This document shows, piece after piece, positions 26,067 through 39,300 of a DNA stretch of 64,000 nt. The number at the start of each line of letters is the position of its first letter. The stretch's first letter is position 1. The stretch comes from Apricaphanius iberus (taxonomy: Eukaryota; Chordata; Actinopteri; Cyprinodontiformes; Aphaniidae), in the NCBI GenBank assembly GCA_028564705.1, contig JAPXFQ010002909.1, forward strand, positions 124,001-188,000, read 5' to 3'. Below the pieces are notes generated by a model that saw only the letters and a list, made by a program, of their open reading frames with translations, made no database searches and was not told the DNA's origin. Made by a program: the position numbers and the translations under genes.

Positions 26067-27239
26067 GACTTTCTCATGCAGAGGGACGCACCCAGGCCAG
26101 GTGGGGGCGGTACCACACCATCAGCAGGTGTGCAGCATGAGGGATTCAAAAAACAACCAGCAAACCAAACCAGACTTGAACATCATGTTTTATCTTCACT
26201 CACAAGGAGAGGTTCTGTTGCTGGTTCTGGATCAGCCCCCTCTCTACTGCTCTGTAGCACAAAGGTTTATCATTTCACAAACTGTTGAGGTGCATCAGAT
26301 AATCAGAGCTGGGATCAGTTTTAGCCCCTCCATGTTCCACAGTGGAATAATAAATCCTGAGGCAGAACATCCCAATCTGCAGCCAAGCACCCGGAACAGA
26401 TCCGTGGTCAGTTATCTGCACAATCTGAGACTTTATCCTTGGAGACTGATTAAAGGTCAGAGCAGCAGAACAAAGACTCAGCTGACACACTTAAATGTCA
26501 TCTGGCCAAATTAACCTTTAACTATCAGTAGACGAGAAGATGGAAGGGAGAGGACAAGTAAGGACGGAGACGGAGGAGACAGGCTCAGTTGGACATTTGT
26601 CACGGGAAGCTGAGACGGAGGATTCACACCTGAGAGGGTTCAGCAGGTAGTTTCCACTCCGATGACTCACCTTAACCAGCTTTACAGTTGGCTAAGGAGA
26701 AACATGGAGTTCAGACAAAACAGTTGGACTAAATCCAGCTGCATCAGAACCAGAACTTCTCTCTGCTCCAGTTTCTCACAGGAAAAATTGCAAACAGTTT
26801 CTCTGTTTAGCAGCTCTTTGCATTTTAATCTCTGGTTAAGGAAACTAATCTGCTCTGGAGGTCCAGAGTTTTTAAGGACTAGAACCCTAGTTCCTTGGGT
26901 AGCTGAAATGTACTACTGGACTCCACAGCCTGCAGAACATTGGTGCTAAACACTGAAGTTTATCAGACCAACAAGGTCAGCAAAAAAACGGATCAACTAG
27001 AACGTCTGGACTTCCTCAGAATTTGCAGAAAACATGACCCAACAGGCCGGGTACCAGGATGGGGGTTCTTCAGTAATGGTGGTGTGTTTCACTTCCTTAA
27101 TTCTGCCTGAAACAATATCATCCACATGTTTCCCAGTTTCCAGTAAAAAAAGTAAAAAGTTATTTATCTATCTTTCACAGACAAAGGTCACAAAGCGCTG
27201 CACAACAACACAAAGCAGAAACATCAGCAAGAGTCAACT
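26067..27239. other. Intergenic, nothing recognised
   Basis: Several short open frames (for example 26662-26949 +) have no similarity I recognise and no splice context. Confidence 0.35.
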
Positions 27240-28060
27240 TTAAAGGCATACAATATATTAAAAAAATACAGAAAGAATTTAAATCAGGACACAAATGCTT
27301 GAGTAAAAAGAACAGTTTTAAGTTACTTTTTAAAAACCTTGGAAGCATCAGCAGTTTGCGATTTCCACAGTCTGGGGGCTACACACTGGAAACTTCTGTC
27401 CTCCCTCGTTTTGAGATGAGTCTGGGGTACCACCAGTAGGTCCTGGGCCCGGGAACCAAGGCTTCGCACAAAGGAGGGTTGAACTGAGAGTTAGTGCACG
27501 TTTAACGGAGTCCAACCATACAGAACTCTGTAGTTTAGAACTAGAACCTAGAATCAGATTCTGAAATCCACAGGGGGCCAATGAAGAGAAAATAGTGCCG
27601 GGATAATATGGGCATGTTTGGGGGAGTTGGTTAGGAGTCTGGCTGCTGCATTCTGGATTACTAGTAAACGGGAGAGACTGAAGATTTATCAAAGCTGCAG
27701 AAAGACAATTGCAATAGTCCAGGCGTGACGATACAAGTGCATGAACTTTTTTTTCAAGATCAGATATGAATACTAAGTGTATAATTTTAGCAATGTTGTG
27801 AAGGTGGAAAAAACAAGAGTGAGAGGTAGATTTAACATGACGGTCCAAGCCTGGACCAACACAGGACATGTGCCAGCGTCAGCAGCCATTAACAAGTCAT
27901 TTTATATGTTCAACAGAGCCGTTTCAGTGGAATGGTGCTTTAAAAAAACCTGATTGAAAAGGATCATGAATCCGTGCAAGTAGGAGCTTAGCTGGGTTTC
28001 CACCACTGGACTGAGATGTCTGAGGTTCTTCCAGGGATCTGCTGGAGCCATTCCTCCAGT
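27240..28060 (-). mobile_element. LINE reverse-transcriptase C-terminal fragment
   Basis: The minus strand reads HHSTETALLNI (27950-27902), then LHNIAKI...VHALVSSRLDYCN, and a degenerate QTHLKTREDRSFQCVAPRLWKS near 27410-27350. These are in the usual order of an L2-type LINE C-terminus. A different subfamily from the 9.1 and 18.3 kb copies. Frame broken. Confidence 0.65.
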
Positions 28061-28077
28061 TTGGGGGTCACCGATTA

Positions 28078-28078
<1 letters not shown>

Positions 28079-28126
<48 letters not shown>
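28079..28126 (+). repeat. (TA)n microsatellite
   Basis: About 23 uninterrupted TA units. Confidence 0.95.
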
Positions 28127-28129
<3 letters not shown>

Positions 28130-28915
28130 CAACATCCAATAAACAAACCCAGAGTTTTCACTCAAAGAATGTGTTTAATTAAAGCATGAGGGAGTCGGAG
28201 CTGAGCTGATAATCAACGGATAGCAGCATCAGGTGGAACTAACAGGCTCCTGCTGGCCTACTTATCCTGCTCACTAATGCTGCATAAGCTGTCTAATGCT
28301 GCCTCACACACACTCTGGGACCACAGCTAGCTCCTCTCAGCTCTGCAGCTCCAACATGAAGACATGAAATCAGGTCTGCAGCCAGCGAGGACGAAAGAGA
28401 CCGTCAGTCTGTAGGCCAGCAGGAGAGAGAGAGAAAGAGGTCAGAACTTTTTACCTTATGTTCATCTGAGGGTTTACTGGTCCAATAGAACCAGGAGGAG
28501 GAAGCTCATCCAACACCAAAGCTACTGGGTTCATGTTCTACTACATCTGCTGTTCAAAAAGACATCTTTTAAAATTTCTATCCATCCGACTCTAAATCAG
28601 CTCAGTTAGGATAAACCAAATAATTTCTGTTTACCAAATGCCCAACTAATCAGAGAAGTAGTTGTCCCTTTATTTAAAGTAACTAACTAAAACAGTACAA
28701 TATTGTATATTTATGTAGCTGGTATTCCTGGTATTCTTGTTTTTATCTTTATGTGGTTTAGTTCTTCTTTATTAGGAACCTGAACAAATAATAGATGAAA
28801 ATTAGTGTTTAGCTCTGATCTTTTATTGCTACATTCATTGAATGAATATTTTCAGATTTTACAGTTTACTATAAATGTGAGCAAGGGATTTTTCTAATTT
28901 ATACTACCCATCTCG
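28130..28915. other. Intergenic, nothing recognised
   Basis: No exon or repeat family recognised. In mammals the secretin gene lies between DRD4 and CDHR5; I saw no secretin-like peptide here or elsewhere in 14.4-30.3 kb. Confidence 0.35.
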
Positions 28916-29330
28916 AATTCAGTCAGAGTGTCTAACACCTGAATTATTAATGTGTGGCTTCCTCTTCTGCCTCGGTTTAAATAAGTCTATGATGGGACAC
29001 AGAACTTTATTTAGGCTGGATTTAACTTTATCTTCCATCATATGGAGTAAGGAGGACAGAAAGAGTATTAAAACATCCCCAGAGATCACTGCAGCAAAGG
29101 GTGCCATTACTTTGTCCACTGTTAGGTATGGTGGGGGATGTGTGATGCTGGGGTGCTGGTTGTCTTCCAAAAGCCCTTAGAATGAAACCCTGTTAAAGAA
29201 GATGGCATCAGGAGCTGTTTGAAACAGAAATGATCGTGAAGGGACGTCTTGGTCTTTAACTTCTGGAATGTGCAGCAGCCCCTGCAGGAAGGATTTAATG
29301 GAGGAAATCCCTTCTAAGCAATGGGGTAAG
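28916..29330 (+). mobile_element. Tc1/mariner-like remnant
   Basis: Reads ITAAKGAITL and RYGGGCVMLGCWLSSK (29080-29175), resembling the KYGGGSVM-WGxxxSK block of a Tc1-like transposase. Frames are broken. Confidence 0.5.
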
Positions 29331-29353
29331 CTGAAAGCTGGAGTGTGTATCAG

Positions 29354-29940
29354 CTACAGCAGACAGAACGGAGCAGGAACAGCACCACGCATGTTCTGAC
29401 TGAGCCTGAAGGTGTGGAAACATGAGCTCAAAGAATCAGAATCAGATGACAGTGGAGAAAGCTGAAGGTTCTCTCTCTGATGAAGACCACCAGAACTCAT
29501 CCTCATTTTAATCACATTCTCATCAGTAGGCATGACTCCAGCAGCTAGGACAACTCTCTGCTGGACTCCCTGGGACCGGTTCTGGAGCTCTGAATCTGCA
29601 CACAGTTTAATTATGGAGAAGAAGGGAAAAAAAATTTCAGTCATACTGACATCTGGACTTTGATTAGGCCATTTCAACCCCTTCATTTGTTTCTCTTCAG
29701 AAATTCTGTTATAGATGTGCTGCTGTGTTCGGATCATGGTTCTGTTGACAACCCAGTTTGGACCGAGCTTCAGACTCCAGATTACTTTGGTCTACAGAGA
29801 AGTTTATGGTCCACTCCATGACTTCATATAGACCAGGTCCTGTAGCTACAGAACAAACCCATACTATTACTCCTCTGCCACCGTGCCTGACAACTACTGT
29901 CCACATCGGTTCCTGTAACCTGCTACTTTTGGGCCTGTAG
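29354..29940 (-). mobile_element. Tc1/mariner-like transposase remnant
   Basis: The minus strand reads VVVRHGGRGVIVWVCSVATGPG (29900-29830) then KWPNQSPDVSMTE (29675-29640). These are the two conserved blocks that frame the catalytic residues of Tc1-like transposases, in correct order but with frameshifts and the glutamate region lost. Confidence 0.6.
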
Positions 29941-30306
29941 AGTCTCAGATGGAGCTTCCAGCTCTGACCTGACTAAGCTGCTGACATGTTCTCCTCTCTG
30001 GAGGATGATGGACTTCAGATGGTCTGGCGATGACCTTTGACCCTGCCCGTGGCGATGAGAGGTGCTGTGGCTATTGTCAGACCTGTACATCTAAGATCAT
30101 TCTAAAGTCAGGAATAAATGAAAGCAGAATGAGATGAATTTCCAACATGGCGTGGTGTTTACACCTTTATGCTAGAGAACAGCCAACTGCTGCTGTTCTA
30201 GATTGATAGGGAAGATGTTGATCTCCATTCTAAAGTTCAGCTTTCTGTGCTGGAACCCAGATGTTTTGATCCTGCAGATTGTTTCCCGATCAGGCAGAGG
30301 ACGAAG

Positions 30307-33300
30307 ATGTCGAGGACCTTCTGTCTGCTGCTGTGGCACGCGGCTCTCAGAGTGTCCTGCCATGTTGCTAAAGGTGAGAACATTCTCTGCATTATTTAGT
30401 GTGAAGCAGTTATTGGTCCTGCTCCGGTCCATCAGCTACTGGTTCTGTTTGGTCATCAGCCAGTCTGTGCATGGGTGGCTCCAACATATTTGCGTCGGTT
30501 TGGGAGAACAGTCCGATGGGTCAGTTCATCTCACACATCAGCATCAGATCCGATCAAGGAGCCAACACCGTTCGTCTGTGCCTGACTGGACCAAACGCTA
30601 ACTGGTTCTACTTAGAGGGTCGGACCATCAGACTCAACTCGTCTTCATCCAGAGTTCTGGACCGAGAGGTACGCTCCAAAATCCCCTCAGAGCCAATCAG
30701 CCTTGTTTGATTAACCAGAACCTCTTTATTTCTCAGGTTCTGGGACCGTTTCTGATCGCTGAGCTCACCTGTTATGAGGACAACATAAAACAAGTAAGTC
30801 TGCAGAAAACAACTGGAATAGACACACCAGCCAGTCCAGTGAAGCAATATGAACTGGTTTCAGATCCACTACAGGATTCTGGTGGAGATTCTAAACGAAA
30901 ACGACAACAAACCAAAGTTCTTGGAGGAGACCATCCAACCGTTCAGCATCAGCGAGGTGAAACATCGGATTCTAGGACCACCTGTATTATTCCACCATCC
31001 AGAAACCTTTTCTATCATTCTTCTACAGGTTGCTGCTGTAAACTCTGTGGTTTTCACTGTGAAGGCTGTCGACTTGGATGGAGACATGATCAGCTTCATC
31101 ATCGACCAGTCTTCGGTAGGATCTCCATCAACTTCTGACTTGTTCTGCAGGAAAGTTTCAGGATTCATTCTGCAGATCAAACCTGTTAGGAGGGCAGCAT
31201 CAGCTGTTGTCTGGTACCTGCAGGAGGATGCCTGGTTCTTCAGGATCGACCTGCCCAACAGTGGGAAAGTGGTACTCAACAAACCTCTGGATTATGAGAG
31301 CAGAACTCGCCTGCAGATCATTATGTGGGCCCAGGTAAAGATTTGCTGTAAATCTACAGATGAATAAGAAAGTCTGATGGACGTCCATGGATGGTTGTTT
31401 TTTTACAGGAGACGAACACTGAGGAGAAGTTCAACATCTCCACCATCCTCACCATCAACATCGAGGACGTTGACGACCAGTATCCTCACTTCCTGCCCTG
31501 CACACCTGTTTCCCCAGGTGTTCCGGTCTGCATGAGCCCAATCTACACCGCCAACATCACACGTCAGCACCAGGTAAAAAGCAGAAAAACCTGCAACCAA
31601 AACGTGGTGTCTGGTAAAGGAAAGACTGTTGGTCTGAAGAGACCAGAACCGAACCCCATCGTTTCATTGGGCTGAGATGTTCAAAACCTGACCGTTGACA
31701 GAGAAGGGATTTAGATCAGATTACTGAAGTTCATGCATCTCTGAGGGAAGATGATGGATATACAGTTGTCAATATAGTTTACTTCCCATCCAGTATGTTA
31801 AAGCTCATCAGGAGCTTTTAGGGATCAGAAATCCCTAAAAAAGTGTGCTCAAGTAAGAGTGGCAGTTCTTTGACTTGTTTTTACTGAAGTACACATTAGG
31901 GGCCTGTTCCAGAAAACTTGTTAACTTACCATGTAGTTAACTCTGAAGTCTCTGTTAATCAACCCAAAACCTGCTTAGCCTGACTATGTCGGTTCCAGAA
32001 CACCTGATAAGAATCTCGTTATTCATCCCACTCCTGGTAAACCCTGAATAATAAAGACCCTCTGAATGGATCACAGAATTCATGACTAAGAAAAAAAGGA
32101 CAGAACAGTTAAGAGAAATTAAGTTTTGAAGTACTAATGCTGGTTTAGGAGGAATTCAAGTCAATCATGAAAAAAAGTAATTAAACTGCATCAGCAAAAA
32201 CTAACGTTGTGTGAGTGATATGGCAGAATTCCTTAGAGATGTAGATAAGGATAAGGATGATTCCATCTCCATTGGAGTTTTAACGTATTTATTTCACTGG
32301 TACAGAACCAACGGTCTCTAGCTGTAACACAGCGTCTCTGCCTGTCTGCTGCCTGTCTGTCTGAGTGTGTGTGAGATCAGCTCCAGCTAGACAAAACAGA
32401 GAAAATGCTGCAGCAGTGCAGGTAAAAGATCCATGATTCTCCAGCATTCTGGATTATTCCCTGGCTGCCTTTAATATTCATTACCAATAACCAGGGGCGA
32501 TTTTAGACCCAAACTGGATCAAAGAATCCCCTAAAGTTGGAGATTTTTTTTTTTTACAATTTGCTTTTTTTAACAAAAGACAAAAGTGTAAAAAAAACAT
32601 ACAGTATTGTTTGAAATGTAATATTTTTTTAATTACAACAATATAATTTTTTTATTTTGTTTTTATTCAACAATATTTTTTTCTGAGCCGTCTTTAAACG
32701 CATCATACACATGTATGCGTCTGGTAAATCTCCAGCGGGAGTCTGTTGCAGAGAGCTAAATGTTCAGCAAACCAGTAAAAGATGTTCTGTTTTACTAAAC
32801 AAACATTGAGCTGTATTTGCATGCAGATAATCTATAATAATAATAGATGAATGATTAGTTAATACATGCAAGCATATTGTGTTAAGTTAGTTATTGATAA
32901 CTGTTACATCCTACTAAAGTTTACTGCAAAATGATCAAAAAGTAAAGCTGTACTGAAAAACTGTTTCTGTACTAACAATATCAACAAAATACATTTTATG
33001 TAAGAAAATATATATATATATATACATACATTAGAGGTGAGAATTTCTTAGCATCTAAATTACAAACAAAGTAACTAAACAAACAGAACATGTTTTAGTT
33101 CCTGTTTCTTTGAGTTGAGGGATGTCTGTCACCTTGCACTGCATGTGGACACTTCTCGTTGCTTTAGTTATACCTACAGATCATCTCGTAGAAACACTGT
33201 ATTGATACAATTTTTATTAGTAAATCACCAATTTAAAAAAACACATCTTGTTATGAAATACTTTTTGTAAAAATTGACCTTTTTCAAAAAACGTGATTTT

Positions 33301-36300
33301 TTTTATTCCTTTTTTTTCAGAAATAATAGCTTATGTTAAAAAACATCTTTGTTTAGAAAAACTGAGGTTTTCATTCATTTATTTTATTGTTAATGTAGAA
33401 AAACAAAGCTTCATATTCATATTTCTGTTTTGTTAATTATAGAACAACTTTTTGCATTCAAAAAGCATTTCCTTTAGTGTAGGCACCAGAAGTCCACCAA
33501 ACTGCAGTAGAAGATGAGATAAACTAATTTCTTAATATTTCAGAAAGTTTTCTAATGTTTTCATATGTTTCAGATATTTCTTATCACTAAAATAAATCTG
33601 CCATAGAGGTTATGATTTAGCAGATGTTTATCTTTTTGTGTCTCAATGAATGAATGAACAGACTATCGATCCCACAGTGAGGAAATTTACATGTTAAGGC
33701 AACACAAACATAAAATGAATAAGAATTAAAGGCAAGTGAAAACAGGCAGTAAGCTATAGAGAACAATAAAATGAATAAATAAAAATAACACTGTCTGTTA
33801 ACAAAATAACTAAAAGTTTTTGGTGGAGTTGGATGCAATATTCAGGAAATGGACCAAGGAAGGAGTGATTACATTTTGGGGATGATTATGGAGGAATCTG
33901 AACTGTACTGAGGTGCTTGGCAGAGAGCTAACCTCTCCAAATTCTGCTTTTCTTGTTATTTTAAGATAATATCTGATTGATTCCGTCAGGTTGTGATATT
34001 TTTTATGAGCAGTGACTTTCTAAGTCTTACTGTATGTTAGATTCATGTGCTGATATCAAAGCCAAGGTGTTACTGACTAAGTGACTGGATGCCCATTTAC
34101 ATTATATCTCCTGTTGTGTTAAAATGTACAAAACACTCAAATGTGTGTTGCCTGGCCGGACAGCTCTCTGGGAGCTCAGCACCCCTAAATATTTGATCCT
34201 AGAATCACCCCTGCCAATAACTATACAGAACTGATCCTGAAATAATTTTCCCACTATGGTGAGTTTAAAGCCCAGCTCACTCCTAATCAACTGTTTTTGC
34301 TAATAAACTGTATAAATGAGTGTCTAATAGTTCTGTATATATTTATCTTCATTATTTTGTTTTTTTTTAGCCCATTTTAGTAAAAAAATATGAATTTTCT
34401 AGCAAAAATGTCAGTGGAGTGGTTAAAACTTCACACTGCACTTTATTCTGAAAAGAGCATTCTTACTGGCTGAGCCTTACTGTAGAAATCAGCTTTAAAA
34501 ATAACTTTCAGCACTCATCACTCAACAACTTCCGTTTTATTTATTAATTTCCAACCAGTTATTCCCAGTTAGGGTTGGTGGGTGCTGGAGGAAAATATAG
34601 TATATAGGAAATATAGTACCATATAATCTGAGCTTCCACATCCACAGGATCATTATTTAAAGTTCTCACCTCGCTCAGAACCCTCTCTAGACCAAACTAA
34701 CCTGGAACATCACCTGGTCCAGAGCAGGTTATGTTCAGAGATTAAGTTGCTATGGCTTTAACATACCTTAAAAGATACCTTCGTTTTTTGGAACCAAAAG
34801 TTGAGGTTATCCACAAATTTACCCTTAAACTTATCCGTTTATGTCACATAACCTGTTTTCTGGAACAGACCCCTGGGCACAACTTTTAGTCAACGATTCG
34901 CTGCAATCTGCTGGGATTCTTTAAATATAAAATGTTTTAACTGGTTGGAAGGATTTAACTGAAATGATTTTTTCTTGTAAAATACCTTGAGATGACATCT
35001 ATTGTGAATCAGTGCTATAGAAATAAACTGAACTGAACTGAATGATCCTGGGATGCAGCACTATGGAAGGTTCCTGGGAGGAGAACCTGAATCCTGCAGC
35101 TTCAGCCTCATTTATACTTCTCCATCAGCTAGTTTGCACCCACAAGTATTAACGTATCGAGTCATTTTCCTTTCCTACTTGGTTTGTCAGTGTGGAAAGC
35201 AATTTACCACCAGGACAGCAGGGGGCGCTGACCTTTTCCGATAGGTCTGTCAACCATTGCAGTGACGTCTCTGGTTAACTAGAGTTTATTAACCTTCAGC
35301 TTGTGAACTCATCCTCCCTCAAGGAGCAATGGCCGACAGAGAGAGTTCTGAATGGGCTGGAAAGCTTGTTACTAGAAGTGCAGCTCACAGATCCTCTAAA
35401 AATGCATGGAAACAAACAGCCGTCTGTTTTGTTGTTCTCTACACCTCCTGGTGTTCCGAATCACCAACAGACTGTAGTAGATAAACTTACCTTGCAGTAT
35501 AAAGCATGTGGTGCCAAAACACTGCATTAACTACCGATTACATGCAGCCACTACAGAGCCCCGCTCTGGTGGAAGGATCTAGGGCTGATGTTGAGCTGAC
35601 CAATCATAGACGTACACTCTCCGTTGTGTTTGTTGGATAGTAAAAAAAATTGGACTCTACTTTGTCTGTTGTTGCATAAGTGGCAGAGAGCCCTTGTGTT
35701 GACGAAAAAGTGTATTGCGTGTATCTATACCTATGCAGGCGGAGAAGTAGAAACTAGGCTTTAGAATCCCCTCAGGAGTTCCTAGAGATGGTTTGTGAGG
35801 AAAAGAATGCCTTAACTTTAGTCTAGCAACAAGATTGGATGAAGAAAAGACAAAGTTAATTTTCCTTTCAGGAATCGGTTCTGGACTTTTCTCCTGGTCC
35901 AATCAGAGCCAGAGATGGAGATCGAGGCATCAATGCTCCCCTCCTTTATAGGATCCTGTCAGGTCAGCAGAAGTCTGGCGACATTATCTTAACATGGCTG
36001 CAGAAGCAGATGTGAGCCGGAGTGTTTTTGACGCCACAGGTGATGATCACGGCAGGTTTGTGATGGACAACAGGACTGGTGAGATCAGGCTAACCAGAGC
36101 CGTGGACGACCACCGACCAGCAGCTAACTTCACTCTCACTGTCATGGTAACAGCGTCATCCCTTCTTACTGCTACAGTCTCCTCAGTGTGATTCTGATGA
36201 GCCTGGTTCTGCTGCTCTCCAGGTGTGTCAGGTAGAGGACTGGTTAAAGTACAGCGTGGCCACGGTTCTGGTCAGAGTTCTTAGTCAGAACTCCTTCCCG

Positions 36301-39300
36301 CCACTCTTTAACACCACCACCTTCAGAGGCTTCATCATCCAGAGCTCAAGCCCCGCCTCCATTGTCTCCACCTATGGGAACCAGGTGTTACAGGTCCAGG
36401 TGATGGACCAGGACTTCTCTGATGTAAGAGTACATGCTGTCCCTCCTGTACCACCTGAGTCCCACCTGTCCACTCATCACTGCTGTCCAAATGCAGGGGG
36501 TAAACCCAAACATCCGGTTGTTCCTCCATCCACCATCCCGACTGTACCAAGTAACCCAGGAGGGGGTTCTGATTGCCCGGACGGACCAGCTGCGGGCCTT
36601 TGACAGACACATTCTGCAGGTGAGTTTGTTCAGACTAAAAGCTGAGCTGATGTTAGTTAGAAAAACCACCGAGGTGTGATGTTTGTACAGCTCAGGTCCG
36701 TTTCCTGGACCTCAGTTGGAGGCAGAATGACAAACAGCAGAATCAGCAGGAGGTCAGGGTGAAGACTAAAAGCTTGACGGTGTGAATCCATTTCCGATTC
36801 ATCTGCAGGAAAGTGAACAGGCTTTTATCTCTGAGGGTGAATCTAATCAGATTAGAACCCATGACAACGCGGAGGTGATGTTCTCCAGATCTCCTCACCA
36901 TCTGATGATGATGACCACTGCTGGAAAGTTCTGGATAAGATAATTAAAATAAAAAAAATCAATCCTTTATGATGAAATAATAATGTCAAGGTTTGTACCT
37001 CAGCACCAAGACTCTACTGGGAAAAGTTCGGAATGATCTGCATCTGTAGAACCTACTGGTATTGCTGGATCTTGGTGCTGATCAGAACATCTTGACTTGA
37101 TGGACTGGCCAGAACTATACTTCTTTGGCAGTCGGGGAATACTTTAAATCATTTGGTAGTTAGAAATCTGGGCAACCAAACACATTAATGGTGTTCCACA
37201 TGGACCCATTTTTGGCCCACTTTGATCTAACATTGATTTTGGTTCTGTAGCGGCAGAAACCCTAGAGTTTGTGAACCATTTTTAGCTTTATATTTCACAG
37301 ATCTAATATTTCAATGCCATCTGTGTCTGCATCAGTCACAAATGAAATCAGAATCAGGGGAAATAATAACAGATAACCTGACAGCAAGGCGGGGCAGCAT
37401 TTAGTTTCTATGCTCCTCAGATCTGGAACAAACTAGCTGAAAACCTGAGATGTTCACAACCTGTTGGTTCCTTTCAGTGAGGACTAAACAGGGCTGTAGC
37501 CATCATCTCACAATCAGTCACACTTTTCTTCAGTGGCTAAAGAAACATTTACATCACTGTTCCACCATGAGTACAAAGGCTTGGTTATTAGCTAAATTAA
37601 TAGTTTAAAAGACAGTAATTATCCTAACTATTAGTCAAATTAATAGTTCTGAGCCACCAGGTCAGCAGGAACAAACAGCTAAGCTCAAATGTCACTTTCA
37701 ATCCACTGTTGGGGTCAGTCTGGAAAAATGTAAACAGCTACAGGCAAAAGATTGAAGGCTGGAGTTGTTGCACTCGCTTCAGACAATCCCAATAAATAAG
37801 ACAAAATAATGCCAGAACACCTCTTCAGAATAATACATGCAATGTATGGGAGAAAATTCCTGCCATTTATCAAGAGAATACAATAAGAATTTGGGAGAGG
37901 ATCATTCTGCCTTCTCCTACAAAACCTGTAATGCTTGCGCTCAAAACTTCTGCTCTTTCTCACATATTATCTCTTCTCTCTCTAATTCTGTTTCTTGCTC
38001 ACAGATTTTTTTCCACGCTTGCAAACTGTATCTCTACGTAGATCAAAACTGTGCTTATGAACCTCTCTTCTCTGCTTGCGGATTCTGTGTGCTCACTCGC
38101 AGATTGAGAAGTGTCGTTGCCTAGCAACTGTTCCAGCCAATAGAATGAGAGTTCTCCTTATATGGTTGCAGCCTGCCTTAGGGTGCGTTTGTTTTCTGCT
38201 GTGTGTTAGCCTGTGCCTACAGGTTACTGTGATGCCCACTGGATAAACAGAGAAAAAATGGAAAATGTATTTGATACATTCAAAATATTCATACAATTTC
38301 TATTTGTTTTTCTATTGCACATTTTTTCTATTAAGAGTATGATTAAAAGTTGTAAACTTGTAATATTGTGATATTCTTCTGATGTATTGAATATATAATC
38401 AAGCTGTGCAAAGAATGTTTAAATGTTTAATAAAGAAAAGGAAGAGGGAAACAACTTCGGCTTGCTGCTCTCACAAGTTTTGGGGAATAACGATTTAGCT
38501 TAGTACCCTAAAAATAAATACTTTTTTGTTGTTATTTCAATTGTTTTGTGGATTGTCAAAACTCAAACAAAAATATGGACCATCCGGTGTGCGATTAATT
38601 ACTTTGAATTGGCTGATCTGACAGACAGCAAACCCATGGTTTCTTCCTCATAAATCTCTGCCTAGTAACATGTCCAGCCAACTGGATGCCACTTTTTATC
38701 GACCTGAAGCGGGATATTTCTTCACTTGATTCCACAGAATGGCTCAGCGTCAACCACAGTCTCAAGTAAATCATTTGTGTATATATAAATAGTTTTTTTT
38801 TCTTTAGTTAATGATTACCCGAGTGCTAGTTCTGAAGGTAAAGCCTTACAACCTAACGCTTTAGGACAGAACATGGGTAACTGCGCCGATATAAAACACA
38901 GTTTATGTTCATTCGAAAGCTCTAAACAACATTACACTTTCGATGTAGTTGGCACAGTCCTTAAATTCAAATTGAATTGTCTAACTACTTTAATATTTAG
39001 TTCGGAATTGAAAGGAAGCTTCGTGCAGCCATAGCTCTGAACTGGCTGGAAGTTTGCTTGTTCTTGTGAGGTCTCGTTTCTTGCGTAAATATGCTTCGCT
39101 GTATAAGTTGGCTCTGTTACACGACCCCATCTTCTGGCTGAAGGATAAACAGACTGCTCACACCGGTCAACAAAAATACTCTAAATAGCGATTATTGTAC
39201 AATAGTCTGTGAAGTTAGCTCCTTCATCAGTGTAGATTGCTCTACAGATGAGAAAAAAGTGAGCAATAAAATTTCATACGTTTCCAGCTAACGAAATGTG

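Noticed and set aside
14400..30300. Secretin gene expected between drd4 and cdhr5 by mammalian synteny
   Set aside because: No secretin-like peptide exon was recognised; small exons could be missed without a search.
37837..38124. Shared 'protein' MGENSCHLSREYN... in both inverted arms
   Set aside because: The frame is shared only because the DNA arms are duplicated; no domain, and both strands are open.
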